From: G963677085 sp963677085 | GTDB taxonomy: Bacteria; Planctomycetota; Planctomycetia; Pirellulales; Thermoguttaceae | Length of the DNA: 64,000 nucleotides | Assembly (NCBI GenBank): GCA_963677085.2 | Contig: CAXXFH010000004.1 | Span: 1,116,001-1,180,000 of the forward strand | Direction of reading: 5' to 3' | Part shown: positions 11,055-18,918 of the stretch, piece after piece | How the letters are laid out: every line of letters begins with the position of its first letter | Position numbering within the stretch: position 1 is the stretch's first letter | The notes under the pieces: model-generated | Databases searched by the model: none | What the model saw: the letters and a program-made list of their open reading frames with translations, nothing else | What the model was told of the DNA's origin: nothing | Translations under genes and position numbers: made by a program

Positions 11055-11070
11055 GGCGTATCAAGGTCTT

Positions 11071-11162
11071 TGAGGGGCGAGGGACGAGAGATTAGAGGCG
11101 AGTGTAGTGGTTTCGTTTCACGTCTTACCCGCCCCTCGTCTCTCGTCCCTAGTCCCTAGCTT
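11071..11162. repeat. C-family phrase inverted repeat
   Basis: Arms at about 11072-11101 and 11128-11160 are degenerate inverted copies of GAGGGGCGAGGGACGAGAG. In mRNA sense the purine arm starts directly after the cytochrome b C-terminal gene and the pyrimidine arm ends about 17 bases before the multiheme cytochrome start. A hairpin across the spacer is possible. Confidence 0.7.
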
Positions 11163-11164
11163 CA

Positions 11165-12493
11165 TCACAAATTCAACAAATACTCCGGCATGCTCACCAC
11201 GTAACTCACATTCCAACTCCAGTGGAGGATCATTTTCAACGGTAGCGTGAGCATGAACAGCCAAAGTAGGATCATAATCCAGTAACGGCCGCGACCCATT
11301 TGCTGGCGCAAGCCGCGCAGCGCCGTGCGGCCCAACACGATGGGCAACACAACGAAGTACAGCCCCAGCAACACCAAGCCCGGCAACTCGCGCCAGACGA
11401 CGGCCGCCAGCCGACCCATGGCACCGGCGGCGTTGGGTACCGCTGCATTGGGCACTGGGGGCAAGGGTCGACCGAGCCAGACCGTCCAAAAATATTCGGA
11501 AAGTTTTACATTGTGTTGCGCCGTCAGAAGATGGGGGTCGCGTGGGGCAAATGGTCCGAAGAAATTCCAGTTCGGCCCTCGCATCAACGTGCCCACCAGG
11601 ATCAGCAACACCCACAGCCCTAGAAAACCAAACATGAAAGTCGTGTAGGCGAACGGGCGTTGGTCGATCGTGTAGTAGCCGTTGCCCTGCGGGTTGGGGT
11701 CGAGATAGGGAATGGCCATCAGCCCCACGATAATCAAACACGGCACGACCACGCCCACGTTCCAGGCGTCGGAAAACACGAGCAACTCTTGCAGCCCGAC
11801 GAAGTACCAAGGCGCTTTCGACGGGTTGGGCGTAACCACCGGGTTGGCCGGCTGCTCCAGCGGCGCCGACACGGCCATCGACCAAACGATCAGACCCACG
11901 GTTACCAGCACCAAGGCGATCAACTCGACGTAGACTAAATCGGGCCAGACGAAAACCTTTTGGTCGTATTTCTTCTCCACCGGTGGTGTGCCACACGCCG
12001 CTCGACGATCGTTTCGCACCGCCTGCGCGGCCGCCAGCCAAACGAAAAAGGCCAGCAAAAAAACCATGCCGACCACGGCCAGATTGTCGGGCGCGGTAAC
12101 AACCCGGGCGAAGTCCGAATCGGTCAGCGCCAGACCAAACGCCAAGAGCGCCGCGTTTAACAGCCCCAACGCCACCGCCGGGCGAACGAAGAATCGCCGG
12201 CCAACGTAAAGCACCACCAGCACCGTGTAGCAGCCCAACGTGACGGTAACCGGGCCGAATAGCCAGTCGATCGCGTCCTTCACTCGCTCGGGCAACAGCA
12301 AGGGCGTGCCACGAAAGGCCGCCACAGCCAGCCCCCCAAACCCCGCTGCAACAATCCACCACAAAACGGCCCATCCCGGCCGCCGCAACCGCCGCCACGC
12401 ATATCCCCCGGCCACGACATTCATCGCGCAAACGACCAGGAAGAACCATCCCAGCCGTGGAGCAATATCAGCGATGAATTCGGGGGAAAACAC
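11165..12493 (-). CDS. Cytochrome b C-terminal half (subunit IV-like), extended
   Basis: The 442-residue membrane protein starts with GTG at 12493. The N-terminal ~190 residues hold five or so extra transmembrane segments (such as GWFFLVVCAMNVVAGGYAW). The cytochrome b C-terminal domain then begins near VFVWPDLVYVELIALVLVTVGLIVW. The quinol-site PEWY motif appears as APWYF in SKAPWYFVGLQELLVF, a variant I know from other non-classical bacterial bc complexes; the nearby Glu of LQEL may take over. Two or more helices follow (FMFGFLGLWVLLILVGTL; GLVLLGLYFVVLPIVLG). It pairs with the separate b6-like gene upstream. An A-family repeat runs directly into its start codon. Confidence 0.9.
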   Translation of the reverse strand: MFSPEFIADIAPRLGWFFLVVCAMNVVAGGYAWRRLRRPGWAVLWWIVAAGFGGLAVAAFRGTPLLLPERVKDAIDWLFGPVTVTLGCYTVLVVLYVGRRFFVRPAVALGLLNAALLAFGLALTDSDFARVVTAPDNLAVVGMVFLLAFFVWLAAAQAVRNDRRAACGTPPVEKKYDQKVFVWPDLVYVELIALVLVTVGLIVWSMAVSAPLEQPANPVVTPNPSKAPWYFVGLQELLVFSDAWNVGVVVPCLIIVGLMAIPYLDPNPQGNGYYTIDQRPFAYTTFMFGFLGLWVLLILVGTLMRGPNWNFFGPFAPRDPHLLTAQHNVKLSEYFWTVWLGRPLPPVPNAAVPNAAGAMGRLAAVVWRELPGLVLLGLYFVVLPIVLGRTALRGLRQQMGRGRYWIMILLWLFMLTLPLKMILHWSWNVSYVVSMPEYLLNL

Positions 12494-12645
12494 GGTTTGG
12501 ATTTATGATTTGGGATTTGGGATTGATGATTTAAGCCGTACAACTCGTTCCCAAGTTCCGGCTTCGCAACCCATAAGCTGCTGGCCGCTGAAGCGACCAG
12601 CCCTCCACGCCACGTTCCGCTTTCCGCTTTCAGCTTTCCGCTTTG
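12494..12645 (-). repeat. Composite spacer: B, hairpin, G fragment, A
   Basis: In mRNA sense, directly after the cytochrome b N-half stop comes B (GCGGAAAGCTGAAAGCGG). It is followed by a GGTCGCTTCAGCGGCC hairpin, a G-type piece (GGAACTTGGGAACGAG), and A (AAATCCCAAATCATAAATCC), which ends at the next start codon. The order stop-B-hairpin-A-start is repeated in other spacers of this window. Confidence 0.75.
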
Positions 12646-13422
12646 TCAAAGCGGTCCACTGATGCCGCCGTCTTTGCGGATGCGCCAAAAGTGGATCGCC
12701 ATCAGGAAGGCGGCCAATAGGGGGATTGCCACGCAATGTAGTACGTAAAACCGATTGAGCGTTTCTTCGCTCACCGATCGGGCACCGAGCAGCACGTAAC
12801 GTATGTCGCTGCCGCTGGTGATGGCCTCGGCACCGCCGATGGTAACCACCTCGTGCATTGGCCCCTGGTGGCCAACCACCGGCGCGGCGGCCGCCATGTT
12901 CGACCCAACGGTCACCGCCCACAGCGACAGTTGGTCCCACGGCAACAGATAACCAGTGAACGACAGCAACAACGTGAGCACCAGCAGCCAGACGCCGACT
13001 ACCCAATTGAACTCCCGAGGCGGCTTGTAACTGCCCGTAAGGAATACGCGCAACATGTGCAACATGGTTGTGATGACCATGGCATGGGCACCCCAGCGAT
13101 GTACTTCGCGAAGGATGCCCAGCGAAACCACGTCGCGCAAGTCGAGCATGTCGTGGTAAGCCCATTCGATGGTGGGCCGGTAGTAAAACATCAGCAGTAC
13201 GCCGGTGATCGTCTCGACCAGGAAGAGGAAGCTGGTGATCCCGCCCATGCACCAAGTGAAGCTCAGCCGAACGCCGTGGGTTTTGATCGACACGGGATGC
13301 AGGTGCAACACGAAGTTGCTCAGCACGACCAACACCCGACTGCGACGCTCCTGGGTAGGCGCCGGATGCCGAACGATGCTCCGAAAGAGCTGCGAATTGC
13401 GAAGGCGGTCGCCGAGAGACAT
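12646..13422 (-). CDS. Cytochrome b N-terminal half (b6-like)
   Basis: This 258-residue four-helix protein carries the two heme-b ligand pairs. His108 and His122 lie in one helix. His229 and His244 lie in another, with the 14-residue gap typical of b6 rather than the 13 of mitochondrial cytochrome b. The GWLLPWD-like signature is present as GYLLPWDQ (about residue 158). The protein forms the quinone-oxidising core with the C-terminal half encoded next. The ATG at 13422 is followed by MSLGDRLRNSQLF, a normal amphipathic N-terminus. An A-type phrase repeat precedes the start. Confidence 0.95.
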   Translation of the reverse strand: MSLGDRLRNSQLFRSIVRHPAPTQERRSRVLVVLSNFVLHLHPVSIKTHGVRLSFTWCMGGITSFLFLVETITGVLLMFYYRPTIEWAYHDMLDLRDVVSLGILREVHRWGAHAMVITTMLHMLRVFLTGSYKPPREFNWVVGVWLLVLTLLLSFTGYLLPWDQLSLWAVTVGSNMAAAAPVVGHQGPMHEVVTIGGAEAITSGSDIRYVLLGARSVSEETLNRFYVLHCVAIPLLAAFLMAIHFWRIRKDGGISGPL

Positions 13423-13626
13423 GAAGGAAGGAGGGTTTATGATTTAGGATTTATGATTTGGGATTTATTGATTCCGAGGTTAATTGTGGAACATTTCGTC
13501 GCGTTTTGTCCCCGCGAACCGGGCTCGCGTTGGTCGCCCTCGTTCCGCAAACAATGCAGGCCCCAATAGTGCCGCTTGCGGCTTCGCCCATCTTCAGCTT
13601 TCCGCTCTCTGCTTTCCGCTTTTGCC
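13423..13626 (-). repeat. Composite spacer: B, J, A
   Basis: In mRNA sense, B (GCGGAAAGCTGAAGATGGGC with the GAAGCCGCAAGCGGC hairpin) overlaps the Rieske stop. Next comes J copy 1 (13478-13570), a 93-bp unit also found at 29287-29379. A (AAATCCCAAATCATAAATCC) follows, then CCTCCTTCCTTC before the cytochrome b start. Confidence 0.78.
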
Positions 13627-14193
13627 TCAGCTTTCTACAAAGCAGTCCGGATCGCTCCACTGCCCCAGTTCTTGCCGAAAGACGCGGCTGCGGTCGATCT
13701 CCAACTGGCCGTCTTCGGCAACGCGAATGGCGTAGCGTTCCAACGGGCGGGGGGCGGGGCCCTCGAAATTGACACCATCTTTGAGAAATCCACTACCGTG
13801 GCAAGGACACTTAAATACTTCTTCGGACGCCTGCCACACGGTGATACAGCCCAGATGGGTACAGCGCGTGCTCAGGGCGAAAATCTCTCGGCGACCGCAA
13901 TAAACGCCGCTGACCACCCAAACACCGTACTCCTCCTTATATCGCGTTTCGACGTAGCCGGTCGGATAATCGGCAAGCCGTCCTACCTTGAATCGCAGGG
14001 CCGGTTCGTTGATGACGTTAGGCACCATAAAGCGCGCCGCGGCGAAACTCCACAACCCGGCGACGGCCCCTAACACGGCAACCGCCCACCCCAGCAGCGA
14101 GCCGAACACGGTCCGCAAAAAACCACGTCGCGGCGGTTCGGCCTCGCTGCAGCTATTGGCCGATAGGACTATCGATTCTGACTCGCGCAACAT
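13627..14193 (-). CDS. Rieske [2Fe-2S] protein of bc-type complex
   Basis: This protein has 188 residues from the ATG at 14193 (MLRESESIV); a TTG two codons upstream is less likely. It has a PPRRGFL segment, then an N-terminal helix (LLGWAVAVLGAVAGLWSFA), which fits a Tat-inserted membrane anchor. The cluster-binding boxes are CTHLGC (about residue 110) and CPCHGSGF (about residue 129). It is the first gene of the respiratory operon. The gene ends GAAAGCTGA, where the stop and last codons belong to a B-family repeat. Confidence 0.95.
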   Translation of the reverse strand: MLRESESIVLSANSCSEAEPPRRGFLRTVFGSLLGWAVAVLGAVAGLWSFAAARFMVPNVINEPALRFKVGRLADYPTGYVETRYKEEYGVWVVSGVYCGRREIFALSTRCTHLGCITVWQASEEVFKCPCHGSGFLKDGVNFEGPAPRPLERYAIRVAEDGQLEIDRSRVFRQELGQWSDPDCFVES

Positions 14194-14275
14194 GGTCAAT
14201 GGTCAGGCCCAAACGTTTAACGGAATTGCTCTCGCCGGATGCCAGAGAATCACTTTGATTTCGCGTCCAAAAACT

Positions 14276-14992
14276 AACCACGGAGACACGGAGGACACTG
14301 AACCACGCAGATCTATATCGGCCAACGGCTATCGAGGAAGGAAACTCGCTTTCCTTAATCTCTTTACGTCTTGACGCCTTGGCGAGATTCTTTCTTTTCA
14401 CGCATTCTGTACTGCAAGCCATTTTCCACTGCTTACATTACAAAAAACCACGAAGATCACGAAGGACACGAAGTAGCAGCCGAATAGAATCTCGCCAAGG
14501 CGCCAAGGACAAGAGAACCTTTCTTTCTCTTAGCTTCGTGGCGAGATACTCTTTCTCGGGCGCAGACTCCCTCTAGTTCCTTCATCGAAGCCCACGCTCT
14601 GCCGCGCGCTTCCTTCAGTATTCCACACGTCCGTCGGGCTGTAAAGAAAAACCGGCCACAAAGCCCCCGCAGCCCCACAAACTGGGGTGGCTACGGAGAC
14701 CTTGCGGCCGGGAAATCGACTAACCGACATTTCGCGCCGGCCTTCCTTTGCCGCGTCTGCTTGGTTTTCGAAGAATAATCTCGTCAAGGCGCAAAGACGC
14801 CAAGAAAAAGCCTCTCGTTCTTCGCGTACTTCGTATTCTAGCGCGGCGTAGCCGTAACCAAAACGAGTGCAAAGGACGATTGATAACCACGAAGGTCACG
14901 AAGGAAAAGAATGTTAGGTTTTTGGGTGAACTGCCATCTTTCTTTCCTTAGCTCCCTTCGTGTCCTTCGTGACCTTCGTGGTTTTTTCCTTT
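14276..14992. repeat. Cluster of D-family phrase repeats and inverted repeats
   Basis: This region has no credible gene. It holds at least six units: CACGGAGACACGGAGG (14276-14312), CTTGACGCCTTGGCGAG (about 14365-14388), CACGAAGATCACGAAGG (14446-14475), CTCGCCAAGGCGCCAAGG with an inverted partner (14488-14556), GTCAAGGCGCAAAGACGCC (about 14782-14803), and a pair CACGAAGGTCACGAAGG / CCTTCGTGACCTTCGTGG (14885-14987). The pairs point towards each other and could fold as imperfect hairpins of 65-105 bases. Between 14560 and 14770 I see nothing recognisable. Confidence 0.75.
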
Positions 14993-15136
14993 TCTGTCCC
15001 AGGCGGCGTCTTGGCGCCACAAGATGTTTCTCAACAACAAGTTAACCAACTAGCCGCGTAAATCTTTGTGAACTCTTTCACAAAGATTTGAAACAGTGGC
15101 ACAAACCTGTAAAAGTCTGTTTTTTGAGCAAGAATT

Positions 15137-15238
15137 CTAGCGACCAGCAGGAGCGGGTTCCTGACTGGGTGCGGTAGCACCGGTTTGGTTGGCGGCCCTG
15201 CTGCCTCGTGCCCTCCGTGGCTCCGTAGTTTTTTGGTT
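15137..15238. repeat. I-family repeat copy 1 plus D phrase
   Basis: The I unit (15139-15205) has the core GGTGCGGTAGCACC, a 5-bp stem with a GGTA loop, within CGACCAGCAGGAGCGGG...TTGGCGGCCCTGC. It matches copies at 18414-18512 and 55269-55370 and more weakly 59098-59163. A D phrase (GCCCTCCGTGGCTCCG) follows. The location is just downstream of the oxidoreductase gene. Confidence 0.7.
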
Positions 15239-15252
15239 GCGAGAACTCCAGG

Positions 15253-16638
15253 CTAAACCTCGTCGTTGATCACATACGGTGCTCGGTATTGCCGCTTGAA
15301 GAGTTTCATCGCCTCGGTGTTGTCCACAATGTGCTCCGTCGTCGGGTCGATCGCGAGCTTTTCGCCACCCAGCCGGTAGCTGATGTTCGCATAGTGGGTC
15401 AGCAGGGCGCTGCGATGGCCCTTTTCCACATCGGCGTTGGGCAATTCCCGCGTGCGAATGCAGTGGATAAAATTCTCTTTGTGCGGCGGATCGGGAAACC
15501 GCCCATAGGCCGAGGCCGACACGACCGGCTTGCGGCTCTTCGGACGCACGTAAACCTCCCAGCCGCCGCCGTGGCGACCGACGATCATCAGGCCCTTGGT
15601 CCCAAACAGTTCGATCCGCGTGGCGTTCTGCTGCCAGTAAGGGAACATGTCGGTCTCGCGCACCACCGGATCGGTCTTCAGAATGTAGGGCGTGTAGAGC
15701 GTCAGTTCGAAGCTCATCACCAACTTGGGGAACTGGTAGACGGCCATCTGCGTGTCGGGCGTTTCGAATGCGCCTTCGCTGGCGTAGCGGCCGCCGGTCG
15801 AGTAGACCGTTTGCGGATAGTCCACACCGCAAAGCCAACGAGCCAAGTCGATCTGGTGGGCCGCGTCGTTAGCAATGTCCCCGCCTGAGAAACGCCAGAA
15901 GTGATGCCAACCGCGATGCAGCGTCTGGTTGTACTTGTGCTCGGGCGCGGGGCCGGTCCACATGTCCCAATCGAGGCCCTCGGGCGTGTCGCTGTCGGGC
16001 GTCATCTCGCGGTTGGGCCACATCTTCTGGTTGTAGATCCGGCACATGTGGATGTCGCCCAGCTTACCCTCCTCGATAAACTTCTTCGCCGCGAAGTTGT
16101 ACGGCGCACTGCGATTCTGGGTACCGATCTGGACGATCCGCTTGTACTTCCGTGCGGCCTCGACCATTTTCTGGCCTTCCCAACAACTGTGGCTGGCCGG
16201 CTTTTCGACGTAGACATCTTTGCCCGCCTGGCAGGCCCAAACGGTCGACAGCGCGTGCCAGTGGTCGGGCGTGGCCGAGATGATGGCGTCGACCGACGAG
16301 TCGTCCAGCGCTTGGCGAAAATCCTGCACTACCTTGGGTTCGCGGCCGCCTTGTTTGGCGGGAAACTCCTTCGCCCGACCGCCGGCCTTCTTCAGGTCCA
16401 CGTCGCACAAGTAGGCGTATTCGCAATCGCCCCGTGCGAGGAATCCCCACTCGGGATGCAGCGAGAGATAGCCGCCACGACCGCCCATGCCCACGGCCGC
16501 CAGGATCACGCGGTCGTTGGCCGGGGCCCCGCTGACCGACTTCGCATCGCGCAGCAAGGTAACTCCGGCTGCCAGCCCGAGGGTGGTCGTCTTGGCATGC
16601 CCGAGAAACTCACGTCGACGGATTGTTGGTTTGTTCAT
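15253..16638 (-). CDS. Gfo/Idh/MocA family oxidoreductase, Tat-exported
   Basis: The 461-residue protein begins MNKPTIRRREFLGHAKTTT, a twin-arginine signal. A Rossmann NAD(P) domain with an atypical ILAAVGMGGRGGYLSLH glycine segment follows at about residues 45-60. The catalytic EKP motif is DVYVEKPASHS (about residue 150). The C-terminal substrate domain contains WHHFWRFSGGDIANDAAHQIDLARW. The family oxidises or epimerises sugars and polyols. The exported versions are greatly expanded in planctomycetes and linked to glycan breakdown, but the substrate cannot be told here. The second homologue upstream on the same strand is only about 30% similar by eye. Confidence 0.93.
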   Translation of the reverse strand: MNKPTIRRREFLGHAKTTTLGLAAGVTLLRDAKSVSGAPANDRVILAAVGMGGRGGYLSLHPEWGFLARGDCEYAYLCDVDLKKAGGRAKEFPAKQGGREPKVVQDFRQALDDSSVDAIISATPDHWHALSTVWACQAGKDVYVEKPASHSCWEGQKMVEAARKYKRIVQIGTQNRSAPYNFAAKKFIEEGKLGDIHMCRIYNQKMWPNREMTPDSDTPEGLDWDMWTGPAPEHKYNQTLHRGWHHFWRFSGGDIANDAAHQIDLARWLCGVDYPQTVYSTGGRYASEGAFETPDTQMAVYQFPKLVMSFELTLYTPYILKTDPVVRETDMFPYWQQNATRIELFGTKGLMIVGRHGGGWEVYVRPKSRKPVVSASAYGRFPDPPHKENFIHCIRTRELPNADVEKGHRSALLTHYANISYRLGGEKLAIDPTTEHIVDNTEAMKLFKRQYRAPYVINDEV

Positions 16639-16691
16639 CGTTTGACTCCGCTACTGGAATAGGCGTGGGGTGAGGAAGGAGGAAATGAGAC

Positions 16692-16754
16692 GGGTGCCAC
16701 GGGCAGCTTGTATGCCCGTGTTCGGCACTGGCTGGCAAGCAGCCAGTGGCACCC
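16692..16754. repeat. E-family element (63 bp)
   Basis: It is bounded by GGGTGCCAC and GTGGCACCC and contains two inner hairpins: one around GGGCAGCTTGTATGCCC, the other CTGGCTGGCAAGCAGCCAG. A copy of the same length and order lies at 35189-35251. Confidence 0.82.
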
Positions 16755-16764
16755 AAGCCATTGT

Positions 16765-16942
16765 TAACTGGTTCCCAAGCTCAAACTTTGACTGGTTAAC
16801 TGGTTCCCAAGCTCCAGCTTGGGAACCCACTTCAGCGAAGCTCCGCTTCGCGGACTCGACAACGCGACCTCCACTCGCGACGTCAGCGAAGCAGAGCTTC
16901 GCGGACATGCGGTCCCAAGCCGGAGCTTGGGACCGAGTTGGT
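16765..16942. repeat. G and H family hairpin array
   Basis: Three G units are seen: GGTTCCCAAGCTCAAAC, GGTTCCCAAGCTCCAGC with its inverted half CTTGGGAACC, and GGTCCCAAGCCGGAGC with its inverted half CTTGGGACC. Between them are two H units (AGCGAAGCTCCGCTTCGCGGA and GAAGCAGAGCTTCGCGGAC). All are short palindromes spaced 20-60 bases apart, between the two oxidoreductase genes. Confidence 0.75.
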
Positions 16943-16968
16943 AAGTTTCCTGAGCTATCGTTCGCCAT

Positions 16969-18306
16969 TCACACGGTTTCGATACTCCACGGCCCACGGT
17001 ACGGGCGGCGGAGCATGGCAGCCGCTTCGTCATCGCCAATCACCTCTTCTTTCACCGGGTCCCAACGAAACTTCCGCTTCAACCGCATGGCGATGTTGCC
17101 GAGGTGGCAAATCGACACCGTGCGATGGCCCACCTCGACCGGTTCGATCGGATCGCGCCGTGCCTTCACGGCATCGATGAAGTTGCGGTAATGGTTGTCG
17201 CTGACCGGCAAATGGATTTCGTCGGGCCCGATGACCGAGTCCTTCAGCGACTCCGGCTCGCACAAAATCTTGCGGTAACGATACTCGATCCAACCGTCGG
17301 TTCCTTCGAACCGTGCACCGAAGCCGGGCTCCTGCGTGCGGCAGATCAGCTCGATGCCGTCGGCGTGCAGCGCGCGGAAGGCGGTCTTCGTGGCCGTGTC
17401 CCAAAGATTGCCCGGGACGGGCCACTCGGACCCTAAATCTTCGAACTCGACCGGGCCGGTACCGTCTTTGCCCAGCACGAACTGCACGATGTCGTTGGCG
17501 TGGTGCCCCGTATTGGTAACCTGTCCGCCCGAGTAATCGAGAATGTAGCGGAACCGGTAAAGACAACGATCTACGTGATACGGCGCCGCTGGCGCGGGTC
17601 CGAGCCACATGTCGTAGTCGAACCCCTCGGGCACCGGCATCGGTTTCCAGTCGACTCCCGGCCCGGACCCGTTAGAGTTGACCACGGCCATCGCCCGTTT
17701 GACCTGGCCGATGCGTCCGTTGCGAACCAATTCGGCCACGTGGCGCACCGTGGCATCGCTGCGATACTGGCTGCCGGTCTGCAACACGACGTTATATTTC
17801 CGCACGGCTTTGACCATCTGTTGGCCGTCGTGCACGGTCAGCGATAGCGGCTTCTGGCAGTAGATATCCTTCTTGGCCTTGGCAGCCAGGCAGGTCATCA
17901 GTGCGTGCCAGTGGTCGGGCACAACCAGCATCACGGCGTCGATGTCGTCGCGTGCGAGCAACTGGCGGAAATCGGCATACGCGTCGCAACCGCGGTACTG
18001 CCCCTTGGCGAACTTCTTGGCGTAGAAGTCGTTGACCTTCTTCTGCACCGGTTCACGACCCAGGTAATGCTCGGGCGTGCGGTAGTCGTGGCTCCCGCGG
18101 TTGACGTCGCAGACGGCCGTGATTTGCACGTCGTCGAGCCGGAGCATACTCGGCACATCGACTCGCGTCTGATTGCCGCAGCCGATCACTCCGACCGTTA
18201 CGCGTTCGCTGGGCGGGTTGCTGCCGAACACCGAGCCAGGCACCACCCACGGCGAGGCGGCGGCCGCCGCCATGGTTTTAAGGAAACGCCGACGCGACCG
18301 TTTCAT
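16969..18306 (-). CDS. Gfo/Idh/MocA family oxidoreductase, Tat-exported
   Basis: The start at 18306 (MKRSRRRFLKTMAAAAASP) gives a twin-arginine signal and a 445-residue protein. The longer frame to 18663 runs through repeats and is rejected. The nucleotide-binding loop is VGVIGCGNQ (about residue 40). The catalytic motif is KDIYCQKPLSLTV, where the usual EKP is QKP. The C-terminal domain has FRYILDYSGGQVTNTGHHANDIVQF. The family acts on sugars with NAD(P), and this paralogue belongs to the exported planctomycete group. The substrate is unknown. The repeat-rich spacer to the first oxidoreductase argues for separate evolution of the two, though both read in the same direction. Confidence 0.93.
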   Translation of the reverse strand: MKRSRRRFLKTMAAAAASPWVVPGSVFGSNPPSERVTVGVIGCGNQTRVDVPSMLRLDDVQITAVCDVNRGSHDYRTPEHYLGREPVQKKVNDFYAKKFAKGQYRGCDAYADFRQLLARDDIDAVMLVVPDHWHALMTCLAAKAKKDIYCQKPLSLTVHDGQQMVKAVRKYNVVLQTGSQYRSDATVRHVAELVRNGRIGQVKRAMAVVNSNGSGPGVDWKPMPVPEGFDYDMWLGPAPAAPYHVDRCLYRFRYILDYSGGQVTNTGHHANDIVQFVLGKDGTGPVEFEDLGSEWPVPGNLWDTATKTAFRALHADGIELICRTQEPGFGARFEGTDGWIEYRYRKILCEPESLKDSVIGPDEIHLPVSDNHYRNFIDAVKARRDPIEPVEVGHRTVSICHLGNIAMRLKRKFRWDPVKEEVIGDDEAAAMLRRPYRGPWSIETV

Positions 18307-18413
18307 GGCATTCGCTCCTGGTACAAAAAAGGAAGGATACAGGGGAAGGTTGTTCTGGCGTGAGAGACGTTCGTCGGCTGGGGCTCCGCTGGGACTCTCC
18401 TCTGTACTACTAA

Positions 18414-18512
18414 CCTCAAAAATCGTTAAGTTTTTGACAAAGATCAGCGACCAACGGGAGCGGTTTCCCGACTGGGTGCGGTAGCACCGTTTGGTTGGCG
18501 GCCCTGCCGCCC
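18414..18512. repeat. I-family repeat copy 2
   Basis: This is a ~100-bp unit: CTCAAAAATCGTTAAG, then ACAAAGATCAGCGACCAACG, then the core hairpin GGTGCGGTAGCACC, then GTTTGGTTGGCGGCCC. It is the closest match to 55269-55370, with homology extending over the whole unit. It sits upstream of the second oxidoreductase gene, between it and purD. Confidence 0.75.
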
Positions 18513-18724
18513 TGGGGTCGTTTCCGTACAGGCATAAAAAAACACCCCGAACGGGACCCATCCGGTATTTCGGATGTTTGGCCCATACGGAGCGCTTCCA
18601 GGTGCCGGCAGTGCCGCTACGGATGCCGGCAAGCGTTCGAATTGTCTCGGCAATGGAGATCACCGTGGATCACCCCATCGCCTGTGCCGGATTGTAGCCG
18701 ATGCGCCGGGGCAATGCAAATTTT

Positions 18725-18812
18725 TCGAGAGAGCGGAAAGCTGAAAGCGGAAGGGGCGAAGCCGCAAGCGGCCATCCCTGGCTCAAAATCAGAAATCCCA
18801 AATCATAAATCC
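18725..18812 (+). repeat. B and A phrase repeats before purD
   Basis: B (GAGCGGAAAGCTGAAAGCGG with GAAGCCGCAAGCGGC) is followed by A (AAATCCCAAATCATAAATCC), in the same order as in the operon spacers but here in front of purD, with no gene end directly before it. The gap 18513-18724 shows nothing else recognisable. Confidence 0.75.
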
Positions 18813-18918
18813 ACCTCGCTCTCTGCCCCCTTTCAACCTCTCCGCCACCCCACTACAATCGCATGGTCCCATGTTGTTTTCTCACCCGAGGTGGCGTTGC
18901 GGAAAGGGTTTTTCTGGC

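Noticed and set aside
11118..12449. Second minus-strand frame (443 codons) in the cytochrome b C-half region
   Set aside because: A +1 shadow of the cytochrome gene, Gly/Arg-rich and without helices.
14276..14992. Phrase repeats as a CRISPR array
   Set aside because: Units are degenerate, vary in direction and spacing and have no unique spacers of even length; no cas genes.
15137..15838. Minus-strand frame ending in the I repeat (233 codons)
   Set aside because: It is out of frame with the oxidoreductase gene and its end is only the translated I unit.
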